NCBI GenBank assembly: GCA_018066805.1
Contig: JAGPVX010000017.1
Coordinates: forward strand, 1-61,583
Source of the DNA: Paraperlucidibaca sp.
GTDB taxonomy: Bacteria > Pseudomonadota > Gammaproteobacteria > Pseudomonadales > Moraxellaceae
Length of the DNA stretch: 61,583 nucleotides
Direction of reading: 5' to 3'
Shown one piece after another: positions 9,194 to 19,144 of the stretch. Each line of letters begins with the position of its first letter. Position 1 is the stretch's first letter. The notes beneath the pieces were generated by a model. That model did no database searches. It was not told where the DNA came from and was given only the letters and a program-made list of their open reading frames with translations. A program made the position numbers and the translations under genes.

Positions 9194-9985
9194 TTAGATC
9201 GAGTCCATCGCCGGCATGGCCACCGTATTAAAGCCGCCATCAACATAAAGAATTTCACCCGAGATGCCCGAGGCTAGATCGGAGCATAGGAACGCTGCAG
9301 CATTACCCACTTCATCGATAGTGACATTACGACGCAATGGTGTTGCCGCTTCGTTATAAGCCAGCATTTTACGGAAGTCTTTGATGCCACTTGCCGCTAG
9401 TGTGCGGATAGGGCCTGCCGAGATGCCATTCACGCGGATGCCATCTGGGCCCATGCTGGCGCTTAGGTAGCGCACATTGGCCTCGAGTGATGCCTTGGCT
9501 AGGCCCATGACGTTGTAGTTCGGCACCACGCGCTCAGAGCCTTGATAGGTCAGTGTCAGCAAGCTGCCGCCACGGCCTGTGAGCATGGGCTTGGCAGCTT
9601 GAGCCAGCGCACCAAAGCTGTAGGAGCTGATGTCGTGAGCAATGCGGAAACCTTCGCGCGTGGTGACATCGACATAATTGCCTTCGAGCTCATGGCCGGG
9701 CGCATAGCCCACCGAGTGCACGACAACATCTAGACCATCCCAACTTTTGCCGAGCTCAGAGAAGACAGCACGAATTTCGTCGTCGGAGACGACATCGCAA
9801 GGGAAGGTGAGACTGGAGCCGAAAAGCTCGGCAAAGCCTTCAACGCGGCCGCGCAATTTTTCGTTCTGATAGGTAAAGGCTAATTCGGCGCCTTCGCGAT
9901 GCATAGCGGTGGCGATGCCGTATGCGATGGATAATTTGCTGGCGAGGCCAACGATGAGTACGCGCTTACCGCTCATCATGCCCAT
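9194..9985 (-). CDS. fabI: Enoyl-[acyl-carrier-protein] reductase (NADH)
   Basis: FabI performs the last reduction of each fatty-acid elongation cycle and is the triclosan target in many bacteria. The 263-residue short-chain dehydrogenase starts [13 protein letters not shown] like E. coli FabI (MGFLSGKRILVTG). It holds the Tyr-x6-Lys catalytic pair in [19 protein letters not shown], plus the upstream tyrosine of LTYQG and the [13 protein letters not shown] substrate loop. GGAGAAACC immediately precedes ATG. A TATACT box (10024-10029, minus) in the 74-nt gap after yejF suggests its own promoter. Confidence 0.97.
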   Translation of the reverse strand: MGMMSGKRVLIVGLASKLSIAYGIATAMHREGAELAFTYQNEKLRGRVEGFAELFGSSLTFPCDVVSDDEIRAVFSELGKSWDGLDVVVHSVGYAPGHELEGNYVDVTTREGFRIAHDISSYSFGALAQAAKPMLTGRGGSLLTLTYQGSERVVPNYNVMGLAKASLEANVRYLSASMGPDGIRVNGISAGPIRTLAASGIKDFRKMLAYNEAATPLRRNVTIDEVGNAAAFLCSDLASGISGEILYVDGGFNTVAMPAMDSI

Positions 9986-10059
9986 GGTTTCTCCTTAAAA
10001 TATACTGATGAAAAAGTTATCCGAGTATAGGGCTAAAACTTCTCGGCGTGCATGACTCC

Positions 10060-11628
10060 TTAGGCGGGTAAATCCGCTACCAAGGCCTGTGTATAAGGCT
10101 TTTGCGGCGCTTGAAATATTCGCTCACAATCGCCTTGCTCAATAATTCGACCGTCCCGCAGAACAATTAAGCGATGACAGAGTGCGCGCACGACTGCTAA
10201 GTCATGGCTGATAAACAGCATGGCGATGCCATGATCGGCTTGGATGCGTCGCAGCAGCTCGACCACTTCACCTTGGGTATGGCGGTCGAGTGCAGAAGTT
10301 GGCTCATCGAGAATCAATATTGCCGGCTTCAAAATTAACGCTCGAGCTAAGGCGATACGCTGACGTTGTCCACCAGAGAACTCATGAGGGTAGCGATGGC
10401 GCGTGTCTGGATCGAGGTTAACTTCGCGTAAAGCGGCAATGACCTCAATCTCGATGGCTTGCTTGGATAATTTTTGATGCGCTAGCAAGCCTTCGGCGAC
10501 AATATCGGCGACAGTGAGCCGAGGGCTTAAGCTGCCGTAGGGATCTTGAAAGACCATTTGCACTTGCGCTCGTGCTGACCGTAGCTCACGGCCCTTCAGT
10601 GCTAGCCAATCACGCCCAAGCACGACCACACGGCCTTGCGCCGGCGTTAGGCGTAGTAAGGCGGCGGCAAGACTGGATTTGCCTGAACCGGACTCGCCAA
10701 CAATGCCTAAAGATTCGCCTTGGCGTAGCGACAAGCCAATATTATCTACAGCCTGATACCACGCGGTAATGCCGCCCCACCATGCTTGATGGCGCGGATA
10801 ACGCACCGACAGCTGAGTCACGCTCAAGATAGCTTTTGCGCTATCTGGCAGCACAGGTTTGGGCGCTGGCGCAAACGGTTGCAGCAGCTTTTTAGTGTAG
10901 GCCTGCGTCGGCGCGGCAAATAACTCGGCGCTAATGGCTGATTCCACTACGCGACCTGCTTGCATGACCATGACGCGGTCGGCGTAGCGGCGTACCTGCG
11001 GCAAGTTATGGCTGATAAACAAAATGCCTAAGCCGCGATTTTTCTGTAGCGACTTCAGCAGATCTAAAATCTGCGTTTGCAGCAAGGCATCGAGAGCCGT
11101 GGTTGGTTCATCGGCAATAAGTAGTTTCGGTGAATTTGCCAATGCCATGGCAATGACGACACGCTGGCGTTGACCACCTGATAGCTCATGTGGCCAAGCG
11201 CTGAGGCGGCGCTCAGGTTCGCCTATACCAACTTCGCGCAGCAAGCTCAGGGCTTTTTGCTTAGCTAAATTGGGCGGCAAGGCTTGGTGCAAGGTAATCG
11301 CTTCAATGAGCTGCTGCCCAATGCGGTGTAGCGGATTCAGCGCACTGAGCGGCTCCTGATACACCATGCCGACACGGCTACCTCGAAGGCTGCGTAGCTC
11401 ATCGGGCGTGGCCTGCGCGAGATTGATGCCAGTCACGCTGAGCTCACCTTGGCTATTTAAACTGGGCGATAGCAGGCCTAGGCAAGCCAGCGCTGTTAAT
11501 GATTTTCCTGATCCTGACTCACCAACTAGCGCTAACCATTCGCCAGCATTTATGGTGAGACTTAGGTCATCGACCAAGACCTGTTGGCCGTGGCGAATGC
11601 TCAAATTATTGATGTTTAATAGATTCAT
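10060..11628 (-). CDS. yejF: Oligopeptide ABC transporter, fused dual ATPase (YejF)
   Basis: YejF energises the YejABE importer. The 522-residue protein contains two complete ABC ATPase domains. Each has a Walker A GESGSGKS (near residues 36 and 311) and an ABC signature (LSGGQRQR and FSGGQRQR). Walker B and H-loops (LLIADEPTTALD, LILDEPTSALD; LFISH) are intact. Its ATG overlaps the yejE stop as ATGA, indicating translational coupling. It is the last gene of the yejABEF set. Confidence 0.95.
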   Translation of the reverse strand: MNLLNINNLSIRHGQQVLVDDLSLTINAGEWLALVGESGSGKSLTALACLGLLSPSLNSQGELSVTGINLAQATPDELRSLRGSRVGMVYQEPLSALNPLHRIGQQLIEAITLHQALPPNLAKQKALSLLREVGIGEPERRLSAWPHELSGGQRQRVVIAMALANSPKLLIADEPTTALDALLQTQILDLLKSLQKNRGLGILFISHNLPQVRRYADRVMVMQAGRVVESAISAELFAAPTQAYTKKLLQPFAPAPKPVLPDSAKAILSVTQLSVRYPRHQAWWGGITAWYQAVDNIGLSLRQGESLGIVGESGSGKSSLAAALLRLTPAQGRVVVLGRDWLALKGRELRSARAQVQMVFQDPYGSLSPRLTVADIVAEGLLAHQKLSKQAIEIEVIAALREVNLDPDTRHRYPHEFSGGQRQRIALARALILKPAILILDEPTSALDRHTQGEVVELLRRIQADHGIAMLFISHDLAVVRALCHRLIVLRDGRIIEQGDCERIFQAPQKPYTQALVADLPA

Positions 11629-12656
11629 TTTCCCGCCTCAACATGGCGTGGATCGAAGGCGTCACGCAAGCCCTCGCCAATAAACACCAGCAAGCTCAGC
11701 AGTACACTGAGGCTGAAAAACGCAGTGAGGCCGAGCCAGGGTGCCTGCAAGTTATTTTTGCCTTGCGCGATCATCTCGCCCAATGATGCTGAACCCGGTG
11801 GCAGACCAAAGCCGAGAAAATCCAGCGAGGTCAGCAGGCCGATGGCGCCGGTGAAAATAAAAGGTAGCAGGGTGAGTGTGGTCACCGCGGCGTTAGGTAG
11901 GACATGACGCCAAACTAAAACGCGTGAACTCACACCCATGGCACGAGCGGCACGCACATAGTCGAGTTGGCGTGTGCGGAGAAACTCAGCGCGCACAAGA
12001 CCGCTTAAGTCAGTCCAGCTGAACAGGGTCAGTAGTGCCAACAGCCACCAGAAGTTTGGTGTGACTAAGCTTGATAAAATGATCAGCATAAACAGCACCG
12101 GCAAGCCCGACCAGATTTCGGTAAAGCGCTGGCCCAGCAAATCTACCCAGCCTCCGAAATAGCCCTGCAATGCTCCTGCAGCAACGCCCAACACAACAGT
12201 AGCCAGTGTGAGCAAGCTAGCGAAGGCAAGCGAGGTGCGTACGCCATAAATCAGCCGCGCCATGACATCACGGCCTTGATCATCGGTGCCTAACCAGTTG
12301 TCTGATGTTGGCGGTGAGGGTGTGGGCTCGACACGCTCGAAATGGATGGTGTCGGCATTGAAGCGAATCATCGGCCACAGCATCCAACCATCACGGCTGA
12401 TGAGGTTTTCCACCGCTGGATCGCGATACACCGTGGGCGTGGCAAAGTCGCCGCCGTAATAGGTTTCGGGCTTGTCTTGCAGCATCGGCACGATGAGTTC
12501 GCCGCGATAGCTCACCAGTAGTGGCTTATCGTTGGCGATGAGTTCAGCACCGAGGCTGAGTACAAACACGCCGAGCAATAGCCACATCGACCACCAGGCG
12601 CGGCGGTTGCTTTTGAATTGCTTAAAGCGACGTCGGGTTAAGGGCGACCAGCTCAT
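11625..12656 (-). CDS. yejE: Oligopeptide ABC transporter permease YejE
   Basis: This is the second inner-membrane permease of the importer. The 343-residue protein has an N-terminal membrane segment (about 18-36), a periplasmic insertion containing DNWLGTDDQGRDVMARLIYG as in DppC/OppC-type permeases, and a C-terminal bundle of five membrane helices. The inner-membrane-dehydrogenase EAA loop is visible around VRAARAMGVSSRVLVWRHVL. It overlaps yejB (stop) and yejF (start) by 4 nt each. Confidence 0.94.
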   Translation of the reverse strand: MSWSPLTRRRFKQFKSNRRAWWSMWLLLGVFVLSLGAELIANDKPLLVSYRGELIVPMLQDKPETYYGGDFATPTVYRDPAVENLISRDGWMLWPMIRFNADTIHFERVEPTPSPPTSDNWLGTDDQGRDVMARLIYGVRTSLAFASLLTLATVVLGVAAGALQGYFGGWVDLLGQRFTEIWSGLPVLFMLIILSSLVTPNFWWLLALLTLFSWTDLSGLVRAEFLRTRQLDYVRAARAMGVSSRVLVWRHVLPNAAVTTLTLLPFIFTGAIGLLTSLDFLGFGLPPGSASLGEMIAQGKNNLQAPWLGLTAFFSLSVLLSLLVFIGEGLRDAFDPRHVEAGK

Positions 12657-13735
12657 GCGCCCGCCTTAGAGAAGTCGATGCGCGGGTCTACCCAGCGATA
12701 GCAAAGGTCGCCTAAGAGCCGCAGCAGCATGCCCATCAGCGTGAATAAAAACAGGGTGCCGAAAATCACTGGATAGTCGCGATTAATCACTGACTCATAA
12801 CTCAGTAGACCAAGGCCATCGAGATTAAATATGATTTCGATGAGGAAGGCACCGGTGAATAAAATGCCAAATAGTGTGGCGGGTAGGCCGGCGATAATGA
12901 TGAGCATGGCATTGCGGAAAACATGGCCCCAGAGCACGCGGCGCTCACTGGCACCTTTGGCGCGAGCGGTCAGTACATAAGGTTTTTGCAGCTCTTCGAG
13001 GAAGCTATTGCGCGTGAACAGGGTGAGCGTTGCCAAGCCGCCGAGTGTTAGGCAAATGGTGGGCAGGACTAAGTGGTGAGCGTAGTCGAGAGCACGCGCG
13101 AACCAGCCGAGCTCGGCGGCGTTTTCAGACGATAGGCCTTGCATGGGGAACCACTGCCAGTAGCTGCCGCCGGCAAAGACGATAATCAGTAATAGTGCTA
13201 GCAGGAAGCCGGGAATGGCATAGGCAACAATGATGGCGCCGCTGCTCCAGACATCAAAGCGACTGCCGGGGCGATGCGCTTTGCGGATTCCCAGCGGTAC
13301 GGCGATGAGGTAAATCAGCAGCGTGCTCCATAGACCGAGCGAAAGTGATACGGGCAATTTCTCCAACACCAAATCGATGACTGGAATATCACGATAGAAA
13401 CTGGAGCCTAAATCGAAGCGCGCGAACTGCGTCATCATGTCCCAAAAGCGTTCGCTTGCCGGTTTGTCGAAGCCATATTGCTTCTCGATTTCAGCCACTA
13501 GCTCAGCACTTAGACCCTGACTACCGCGATAGCCAGGGCCAGATGCTGCACTGGCGGCAGATAAATCGCCGGCGCTGCCACTGAGTGTGGTTTGCCCACC
13601 GATGCCTTGTATTTGCGCCAATGAGCGCTCGACTGGCCCGCCGGGTGCGGCCTGAATGACGAGAAAATTGATCAGCAAAATGCCAAATAGTGTCGGCAAC
13701 ATGAGTGCCAATCGGCGAATGATGTAACTGGCCAT
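12653..13735 (-). CDS. yejB: Oligopeptide ABC transporter permease YejB
   Basis: This is the first permease of the importer. The start ATG at 13735 is chosen because MASYIIRRLALMLPTLFGIL matches the family and overlaps the yejA stop as TAATG; an upstream in-frame start would add 14 unlike residues. It has an N-terminal membrane helix, a periplasmic segment with a glycine/serine-rich stretch (about 37-70) and five further helices. The EAA-type loop TARAKGASERRVLWGHVFRN contacts the ATPase. Length 360 aa. Confidence 0.94.
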   Translation of the reverse strand: MASYIIRRLALMLPTLFGILLINFLVIQAAPGGPVERSLAQIQGIGGQTTLSGSAGDLSAASAASGPGYRGSQGLSAELVAEIEKQYGFDKPASERFWDMMTQFARFDLGSSFYRDIPVIDLVLEKLPVSLSLGLWSTLLIYLIAVPLGIRKAHRPGSRFDVWSSGAIIVAYAIPGFLLALLLIIVFAGGSYWQWFPMQGLSSENAAELGWFARALDYAHHLVLPTICLTLGGLATLTLFTRNSFLEELQKPYVLTARAKGASERRVLWGHVFRNAMLIIIAGLPATLFGILFTGAFLIEIIFNLDGLGLLSYESVINRDYPVIFGTLFLFTLMGMLLRLLGDLCYRWVDPRIDFSKAGA

Positions 13736-15561
13736 TAGCGTTCCTGTCCATGTGCGGTTGACGAGCCTTTCCACCACCAGCTATCGAGGCCTAAGCCATA
13801 ACGTGGTGGGTTGTCGGGCAGGCCAAAAAGATCCCAGCGCGCAACGCGGAAATAGGGGATATGAAATTGTGGAATCAACAGCCATTGCGAGCGAAGTACA
13901 CGGTCTAGCGCGTGCACCTCAGTGACTAAGTCTTCACGGCTTTTAGCACGTGTGATGCGAGCGATTAGGGCATCGACCACGGGCGATTTTAAGCCGACCA
14001 AGTTGCCGCTGCCGGGCGCATCGGCGCTGGCTGAGCCCCAGTAGCTCCAAAGCTCATTGCCCGGTGACAAAGAGGCAGGCACACCGGTGACGGTGAGGTC
14101 GAAGTCGAATTGGCGTAGGCGCTCAATGTACTGCGCAACATCTAAAATACGAATGCTCAAATCCACGCCTAAGCGCGCGAGATTGCGTCGTAGCGGCTGC
14201 ACGATGCGCTCAAACTCAGGTTGCACTAGCAGCATTTCTAGGCGCATGGGCTGACCATCTACATTGCGTAACGCGCCGTCTTTATAGACCCATCCAGCTT
14301 GTTTTAATAAGGCTTGAGCGCGTAATAAATTGGCGCGGTCGTAGCCATCGCCGGCACTTTTTGCAGGCACGATGGCTGGGCCAAAAACACTAGCAGGTAA
14401 TTGCTTGCGCCATGGTTTAAGTAGCTTCAACTCAGCTTTGCTTGGCTCACCGCGAGCGGCTAATTCGGAATTCGAGTAAAAGCTGGTGGTGCGAGTGTAG
14501 GCACCATAAAACAAGGCGCGATTGGCCCATTCAAAATCGAACGCTAGGCTTAATGCTTCGCGAACTTTGAGATCATTTAATGGCGCTCTGCGTGTATTAA
14601 ACGCAAAGCCTTGCATCGGCGCGGGGTTTTGATGAGCTTGGCTTTGTAAAATGACGCGGCCATCTTGCACGGCAGGGAAGTTGTATTCCGTGGCCCAGGT
14701 TTTGGCTTTGTTCTCTTCGCGCACATCGTACTGATTGGCTTTAAAGCCCTCGAACGCCACGCTGCCATCACGGTAATAGTGATAACTGATGTGGTCGAAG
14801 TTGTAGAGCCCACGACTCACATTCAGATCGCGCGCCCAGTAGTTTGGGTTGCGCGCATAAGTGATGCGGCGGCCGGGATCGACATCGCTAATCACATAAG
14901 GACCGCTACCGATTGGGGTGTCTAGGCTGCTACGGTTAAATTCGCGCTTAGCCCAATAGTGCTTAGGCAAAATGCTGATTTCGCCGACGGTCATTGGCAT
15001 TTCACGATTGGTTTTGCTTTTGAAACGAAAGCGCACGCTCAAAGGCGAGAGCGCTTTTACGGATGTGATATCGGCAAAGTAGGCTTTATAAGCCGGCGCG
15101 CCATCTTTTAATAATGTCTCGAAAGTGAACACCACATCTTCGGCACGAACAGGATGGCCATCGCTAAATTTCGCCTCTGGGCGTAGCTCGTAAGTCACCC
15201 ATGAAGCATCGTCGGTTTCGCGAATAATGCGCTTAGCGAGTAGGCCGTAGCGTGTACCAAACTCGTCATCTGAGCCGGTGGTTAGCGAATCGTAAATGCG
15301 GTTAAGGCCATCGGCGGGGATGCCTTTATTGATATAGCCATTGAGGCTGTCGAAAGTGCCGAGTGCGTTGAGGCGCAAACGACCACCTTTATTGGCGTTT
15401 GGGTTGACGTAGGTAAAGTGATCAAAGCCTTCTGCTAGAGCTGGGCTGCCTCTTAGCGTAATGGCGTGGCTGCTAATCACCGCCGCTTGAGCGGTGAAGC
15501 TGAGCATTAGGCAGGCGAAAGCAAGACTGTATCGAGTTAAAAAACTGCCGCACTGCCGCAT
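13735..15561 (-). CDS. yejA: Periplasmic oligopeptide-binding protein YejA
   Basis: YejA is the extracytoplasmic solute-binding protein of the YejABEF importer, known for microcin C uptake and peptide import. The 608-residue protein opens with a Sec signal peptide ending AQA at about residue 26 and continues as a family-5 binding protein (DGLNRIYDSLTTGSDDEF, RPEAKFSDGHPVRAEDVVFTF). It starts 3 nt after the mltD stop codon and has no strong ribosome-binding site of its own, so coupling to mltD translation is likely. Confidence 0.94.
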   Translation of the reverse strand: MRQCGSFLTRYSLAFACLMLSFTAQAAVISSHAITLRGSPALAEGFDHFTYVNPNANKGGRLRLNALGTFDSLNGYINKGIPADGLNRIYDSLTTGSDDEFGTRYGLLAKRIIRETDDASWVTYELRPEAKFSDGHPVRAEDVVFTFETLLKDGAPAYKAYFADITSVKALSPLSVRFRFKSKTNREMPMTVGEISILPKHYWAKREFNRSSLDTPIGSGPYVISDVDPGRRITYARNPNYWARDLNVSRGLYNFDHISYHYYRDGSVAFEGFKANQYDVREENKAKTWATEYNFPAVQDGRVILQSQAHQNPAPMQGFAFNTRRAPLNDLKVREALSLAFDFEWANRALFYGAYTRTTSFYSNSELAARGEPSKAELKLLKPWRKQLPASVFGPAIVPAKSAGDGYDRANLLRAQALLKQAGWVYKDGALRNVDGQPMRLEMLLVQPEFERIVQPLRRNLARLGVDLSIRILDVAQYIERLRQFDFDLTVTGVPASLSPGNELWSYWGSASADAPGSGNLVGLKSPVVDALIARITRAKSREDLVTEVHALDRVLRSQWLLIPQFHIPYFRVARWDLFGLPDNPPRYGLGLDSWWWKGSSTAHGQER

Positions 15562-15564
15562 AAG

Positions 15565-17199
15565 TTATAGCCCGCGATTTCCTGCTTGGATGACCTGAGT
15601 GGCGGCATTGTTTCGTGGTAGTGAAACTGGCTCGCGTGAGGCCGTTGATGTGCTCGAGTTAAACACGTGCGCTTGATAAGCCGCAGCCGCAGGCGTGGGG
15701 ATGCTGAGCTCACGACCAATATCTAAAATGGTGCTGAGCTCTTCGTCATTGGCTGCGGCTAGCTGAGTCGCCGACAACTGATTTCGGCGCGCGATGCTGA
15801 ACCACGAGTCGCCACGCCGCACTTGGTAAGTGCGGCTATTAGCATCGATATAGTTAGCTCGAATAATCTCGGTGCTCACACTAGCCACGACAGCCTCGGG
15901 GCGACCTGAGGCATTGACCACACGTACATCCGAGGCAACAGATTGCTGAACTAACAAATGCTCGCTGGCAATATCTAAGTAGTTAGGCACATGCAAAAGG
16001 TAGGGGCCATCGGGAGCTAATTGATCGCGACGTAGCGCGGCATTGAGTATGCGAAGCTCGTCGAGTGGCACGCCAGAAAGTGTTGAGACTGTATCAAGGT
16101 CTAAGCTGCCTTTGGCGGCGACTGTGCGAAAATATGGGCGGTTTGGTATGGCGGGAATGCTCACGCCTGCAGAAATTGGGTCTTTAAACATCGACACCAC
16201 TGCGAGAAAGCGCGGCACATAATCCATAGCTTCTGCAGATAGTTTTAGTGACCAATAGTCATCGCCAAGGCCGCGTGCGTTATTTGCTTGAAGCGCGCGT
16301 GAAACCGTTCCTGGCCCAGCATTGTAAGAGGCGAGCACAAGCTCCCAATCACCGAACATGCCGTAGAGCTTGGCCAAATAGTCATAGGCGGCGCGAGTGG
16401 ATTCAAGCGGGTCACGACGTGCATCAACCCAGTTAGTTTGGCGTAAACCATATAGACGACCGGTGTCTGGGATGAACTGCCAAAGGCCGGCTGCATTGGA
16501 TTTTGATGTTGCTGCGGGGTCGTATGCGCTTTCGATTATGGGCAACAGCGCTAACTCTGTGGGCAGGCCGCGACGCTCGGCTTCGGCAACGGCAACAAAT
16601 AAGAAGCGTGAGGCTTTTGCCATTAACTCGTCGATGTATTTTTGCTGGCCGCTATAGCGCGAAAACTGTGCATCGATGCGTGAGTTATAGCGCGTGGGCA
16701 TGCTAAAGCCACGACGCAAGCGCTGAACTAAATCTTGGTTAGTAGCAGCGCTGGCTTTAGCCGGTGTGCTACGCGTTAAAATAATGGTTGGAGCGCTTAG
16801 CGCAGGATCATTGTCGACTTTAATGCTACTAGCAGGCTTGCTGATGACTGCAGCCGCAGTAGGTACTTTAGCGATAACTGATACTGATGCTGCGGCTTGC
16901 ACTGGAGTTGTTGCTGGGGCTGATGCAATTTCAGTTACTACAGCCGAAGCTAAAATGCTCGCAGGAGCAGGTGCAGGTGTAACAACTACGCGAGCCGCTG
17001 CCGGTTGCACGTCATTTTTCGCGATTGGTTTCATAGGCTGTGGTGGTACCACGATGCGCTGCTTTTGAATAATCGGGTAACTACGTTTAGCAACGGGTGC
17101 ACTGGCACAGGCCGATAAAAACAAAGCCGCTAGTAGCGCTAAAAGAACGCGCGGCTGTCGTGAGTTTCGGAGATTGTCTACAGAAATAAGCATGGGCAT
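15565..17199 (-). CDS. mltD: MltD-like membrane-bound lytic murein transglycosylase
   Basis: The enzyme cleaves peptidoglycan glycan strands to 1,6-anhydro-muropeptides. The 544-residue protein has a lipoprotein signal with lipobox LSAC (Cys31), an Ala/Pro-rich linker to about 130, an SLT (GH23) domain with the predicted catalytic Glu223 (LPIIESAYDP, then AAGLWQFIP), and one clear LysM peptidoglycan-binding repeat at about 457-503 (YQVRRGDSWFSIARRNQL). E. coli MltD carries two LysM units. It follows gloB by 24 nt and directly precedes yejABEF, suggesting joint transcription of cell-wall cleavage and peptide import. Confidence 0.93.
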   Translation of the reverse strand: MPMLISVDNLRNSRQPRVLLALLAALFLSACASAPVAKRSYPIIQKQRIVVPPQPMKPIAKNDVQPAAARVVVTPAPAPASILASAVVTEIASAPATTPVQAAASVSVIAKVPTAAAVISKPASSIKVDNDPALSAPTIILTRSTPAKASAATNQDLVQRLRRGFSMPTRYNSRIDAQFSRYSGQQKYIDELMAKASRFLFVAVAEAERRGLPTELALLPIIESAYDPAATSKSNAAGLWQFIPDTGRLYGLRQTNWVDARRDPLESTRAAYDYLAKLYGMFGDWELVLASYNAGPGTVSRALQANNARGLGDDYWSLKLSAEAMDYVPRFLAVVSMFKDPISAGVSIPAIPNRPYFRTVAAKGSLDLDTVSTLSGVPLDELRILNAALRRDQLAPDGPYLLHVPNYLDIASEHLLVQQSVASDVRVVNASGRPEAVVASVSTEIIRANYIDANSRTYQVRRGDSWFSIARRNQLSATQLAAANDEELSTILDIGRELSIPTPAAAAYQAHVFNSSTSTASREPVSLPRNNAATQVIQAGNRGL

Positions 17200-17223
17200 T
17201 CTCGTTATTTTCCAGCCAGTGTA

Positions 17224-18003
17224 CTAAAAAACGTCTTTCCAAGCGCGTAGTGTTGCCAAGGTTTGCTCGCCAGGCTGTAAAGGCGTTCCGGCATATGCGC
17301 TTGCCGCCGCGACCACGGTGCTTTCATGACTGCGTAAAAATGGATTAATCGCCAGTTCAAGCGCCAAATGAGTAGGGAGGCTCGGTTGATTTTTTGCGCG
17401 CCATGCCGCCACTTTATGCGCGTAGTGCTTGAGCTCATTATTGTCGGGCTCAATGGCTTCAGCAAAACGAATATTGGCGGCGGTGTATTCATGCGTAGGA
17501 AAAATCACGGTAACGGCTGGTAATGCGCTGAGCGTACTCATAACGCGAGCCAAGTCAGTCGGTGTACCTTCAAACAGTCTTCCGCAACCCGCGCTAAATA
17601 GGCTGTCGCCACAAAACAGCAGGTCGTGACCTTTTAAATAGTAGGCAATATGCCCCAGCGTATGCGCGGCAACATCAAGCACCTGTACTGACCCCATGCC
17701 ATCGAGCGTTAATACGTCGTCTACTTTTATATAGTTGCTGATGCCTTCGCGTACCTCAGAAGGGCCATAAACAGGCATAGCAAAAGCTTCTACTAAGGCT
17801 GCAATGCCCGCGGTGTGATCGAGGTGATGATGAGTGATAAGCACGCCAGCTAAGGGTTTGCCGCGCTTAGCCTGATACGCGAGCACAACTTGGGCATCGC
17901 CAGGATCGACCACCCAATCGCCCTGAGATGTCTCGATATGCCAGATATAATTATCAAGAAAGCAGGGCAGTGGTGTCACGATAGGTGTTTGAGGTGATGA
18001 CAT
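17224..18003 (-). CDS. gloB: Hydroxyacylglutathione hydrolase (glyoxalase II)
   Basis: GloB hydrolyses S-lactoylglutathione to lactate and glutathione in methylglyoxal detoxification. The 259-residue metallo-beta-lactamase-fold protein shows the binuclear metal motif THHHLDH at 57-63 (His58, His60, Asp62, His63), then HTLGH, the bridging aspartate in FCGDSLFSAGCGRLFEGT and PTHEYT near 170. The arrangement gloB divergent from a methyltransferase-rnhA-dnaQ set, with mltD downstream of gloB, is conserved in gammaproteobacteria. Confidence 0.96.
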   Translation of the reverse strand: MSSPQTPIVTPLPCFLDNYIWHIETSQGDWVVDPGDAQVVLAYQAKRGKPLAGVLITHHHLDHTAGIAALVEAFAMPVYGPSEVREGISNYIKVDDVLTLDGMGSVQVLDVAAHTLGHIAYYLKGHDLLFCGDSLFSAGCGRLFEGTPTDLARVMSTLSALPAVTVIFPTHEYTAANIRFAEAIEPDNNELKHYAHKVAAWRAKNQPSLPTHLALELAINPFLRSHESTVVAAASAYAGTPLQPGEQTLATLRAWKDVF

Positions 18004-18033
18004 GATGGTGGCTTAAGTTCAATAATCGTGGCC

Positions 18034-18711
18034 ATGAAACTACACCAAAGCCTTTCCGCGCGCACCTCACGCCAGTCTGTGTCTGAACGCGAACGCCAGG
18101 CATGGCGCTTGGCGGCAGTTAAATGTCATGGTGTGTCGGCATTACTGGTCGATTTGCCTGTGCATTTAGCCACTATGCCCTGCACGCGACCGCTCAATAA
18201 GCATCTGGTTAGCACCGCACATTCTGCGACTAAGCAGAGCGCCGTATCGGCGATTATTGATCCCTATGCTTGGCCTTTTGCACCACAAACTTTCGATGCG
18301 GTTTGGCTGTCGTGGGCGCCATTAACGGCACGATGCCAGCCTCGTGTTTTGACTGAAATTGATAGTTGTCTAGCCGATGATGGCCGTGTCTTGGTGTATG
18401 TTGACCAAGCTCATTTGGCGCAATGGTGTTGGTCTGGGATGGCACAGGCACAGGCTTTGGGTTGGCAGTTGCAGCAACAGCATTGGGGTGATGCACGACG
18501 CTTCAGTCTAATGCCTGCCCTGATCGCTCAGCAGTGGGCCGCACCGTGGCAGCGTTATTTTCCAATGGCACAATGGTGCGTGCAATTGTGGCAAAAAAAC
18601 ACCTGCCGCCTTACGCCAATAAGCGACAATAGCGCGATTAATCGTGGCGCATGGTCAAATGCTTGGCCAGTGCAGCAGCGTCAGAGAAACAATAGGAATT
18701 TGCATGAATGA
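18034..18711 (+). CDS. Degenerate SAM-methyltransferase-like protein (YafS position)
   Basis: By position (between divergent gloB and rnhA) this corresponds to the YafS-type methyltransferase. The central part resembles a class I fold around beta-4/beta-5 ([20 protein letters not shown] ... [20 protein letters not shown]). The N-terminal glycine-rich SAM motif (GxGxG) is not seen, so catalysis is doubtful. ATG at 18034 or the in-frame GTG at 18028 could start it; neither has a clear ribosome-binding site. The last 8 nt overlap rnhA. It is either a diverged enzyme or a structural relic kept by coupling to rnhA. Confidence 0.75.
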   Translation: MKLHQSLSARTSRQSVSERERQAWRLAAVKCHGVSALLVDLPVHLATMPCTRPLNKHLVSTAHSATKQSAVSAIIDPYAWPFAPQTFDAVWLSWAPLTARCQPRVLTEIDSCLADDGRVLVYVDQAHLAQWCWSGMAQAQALGWQLQQQHWGDARRFSLMPALIAQQWAAPWQRYFPMAQWCVQLWQKNTCRLTPISDNSAINRGAWSNAWPVQQRQRNNRNLHE

Positions 18712-19144
18712 GGTGGTGATTTATACCGACGGCGCCTGTCGCGGTAACCCAGGTCCAGGCGGTTGGGGTGCGTTATTACGCAGTGGTTCACACGAGAAAG
18801 CCTTATCTGGTTTTGAGGCCGCAACCACTAATAATCGTATGGAGCTGACGGCGGCCTTAATGGCCTTGCGGGCACTCAAGCAGCCATCGCGCGTAGTGCT
18901 GTGGACAGACTCCGAGTATTTACGCAAAGGCATGACCGAATGGCTTTCGGCTTGGCGCGCGCGTGGCTGGAAAACGGCCGCCAAACAGCCAGTGAAAAAT
19001 GCCGATATTTGGCAGGCTTTAGTTGTGGCATCAGAACCGCACGAGGTCGACTGGCGCTGGGTCAAAGGTCATGCTGGCGACCCTGGCAACGAAGCAGTGG
19101 ATAAACTCGCCACTGAAGCGATTGATATAGGATTAGCAAAATGA
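18704..19144 (+). CDS. rnhA: Ribonuclease HI
   Basis: RNase HI removes RNA from RNA-DNA hybrids during replication and R-loop clearance. The 146-residue protein begins [20 protein letters not shown]. The catalytic set Asp9, Glu47, Asp69 and Asp133 is intact, with His123 in the flexible KGHAG loop. The ATG at 18704 is preceded by AGGA; a longer in-frame ORF from 18644 lacks homology. It overlaps the upstream gene by 8 nt and dnaQ by 4 nt. Confidence 0.97.
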   Translation: MNEVVIYTDGACRGNPGPGGWGALLRSGSHEKALSGFEAATTNNRMELTAALMALRALKQPSRVVLWTDSEYLRKGMTEWLSAWRARGWKTAAKQPVKNADIWQALVVASEPHEVDWRWVKGHAGDPGNEAVDKLATEAIDIGLAK

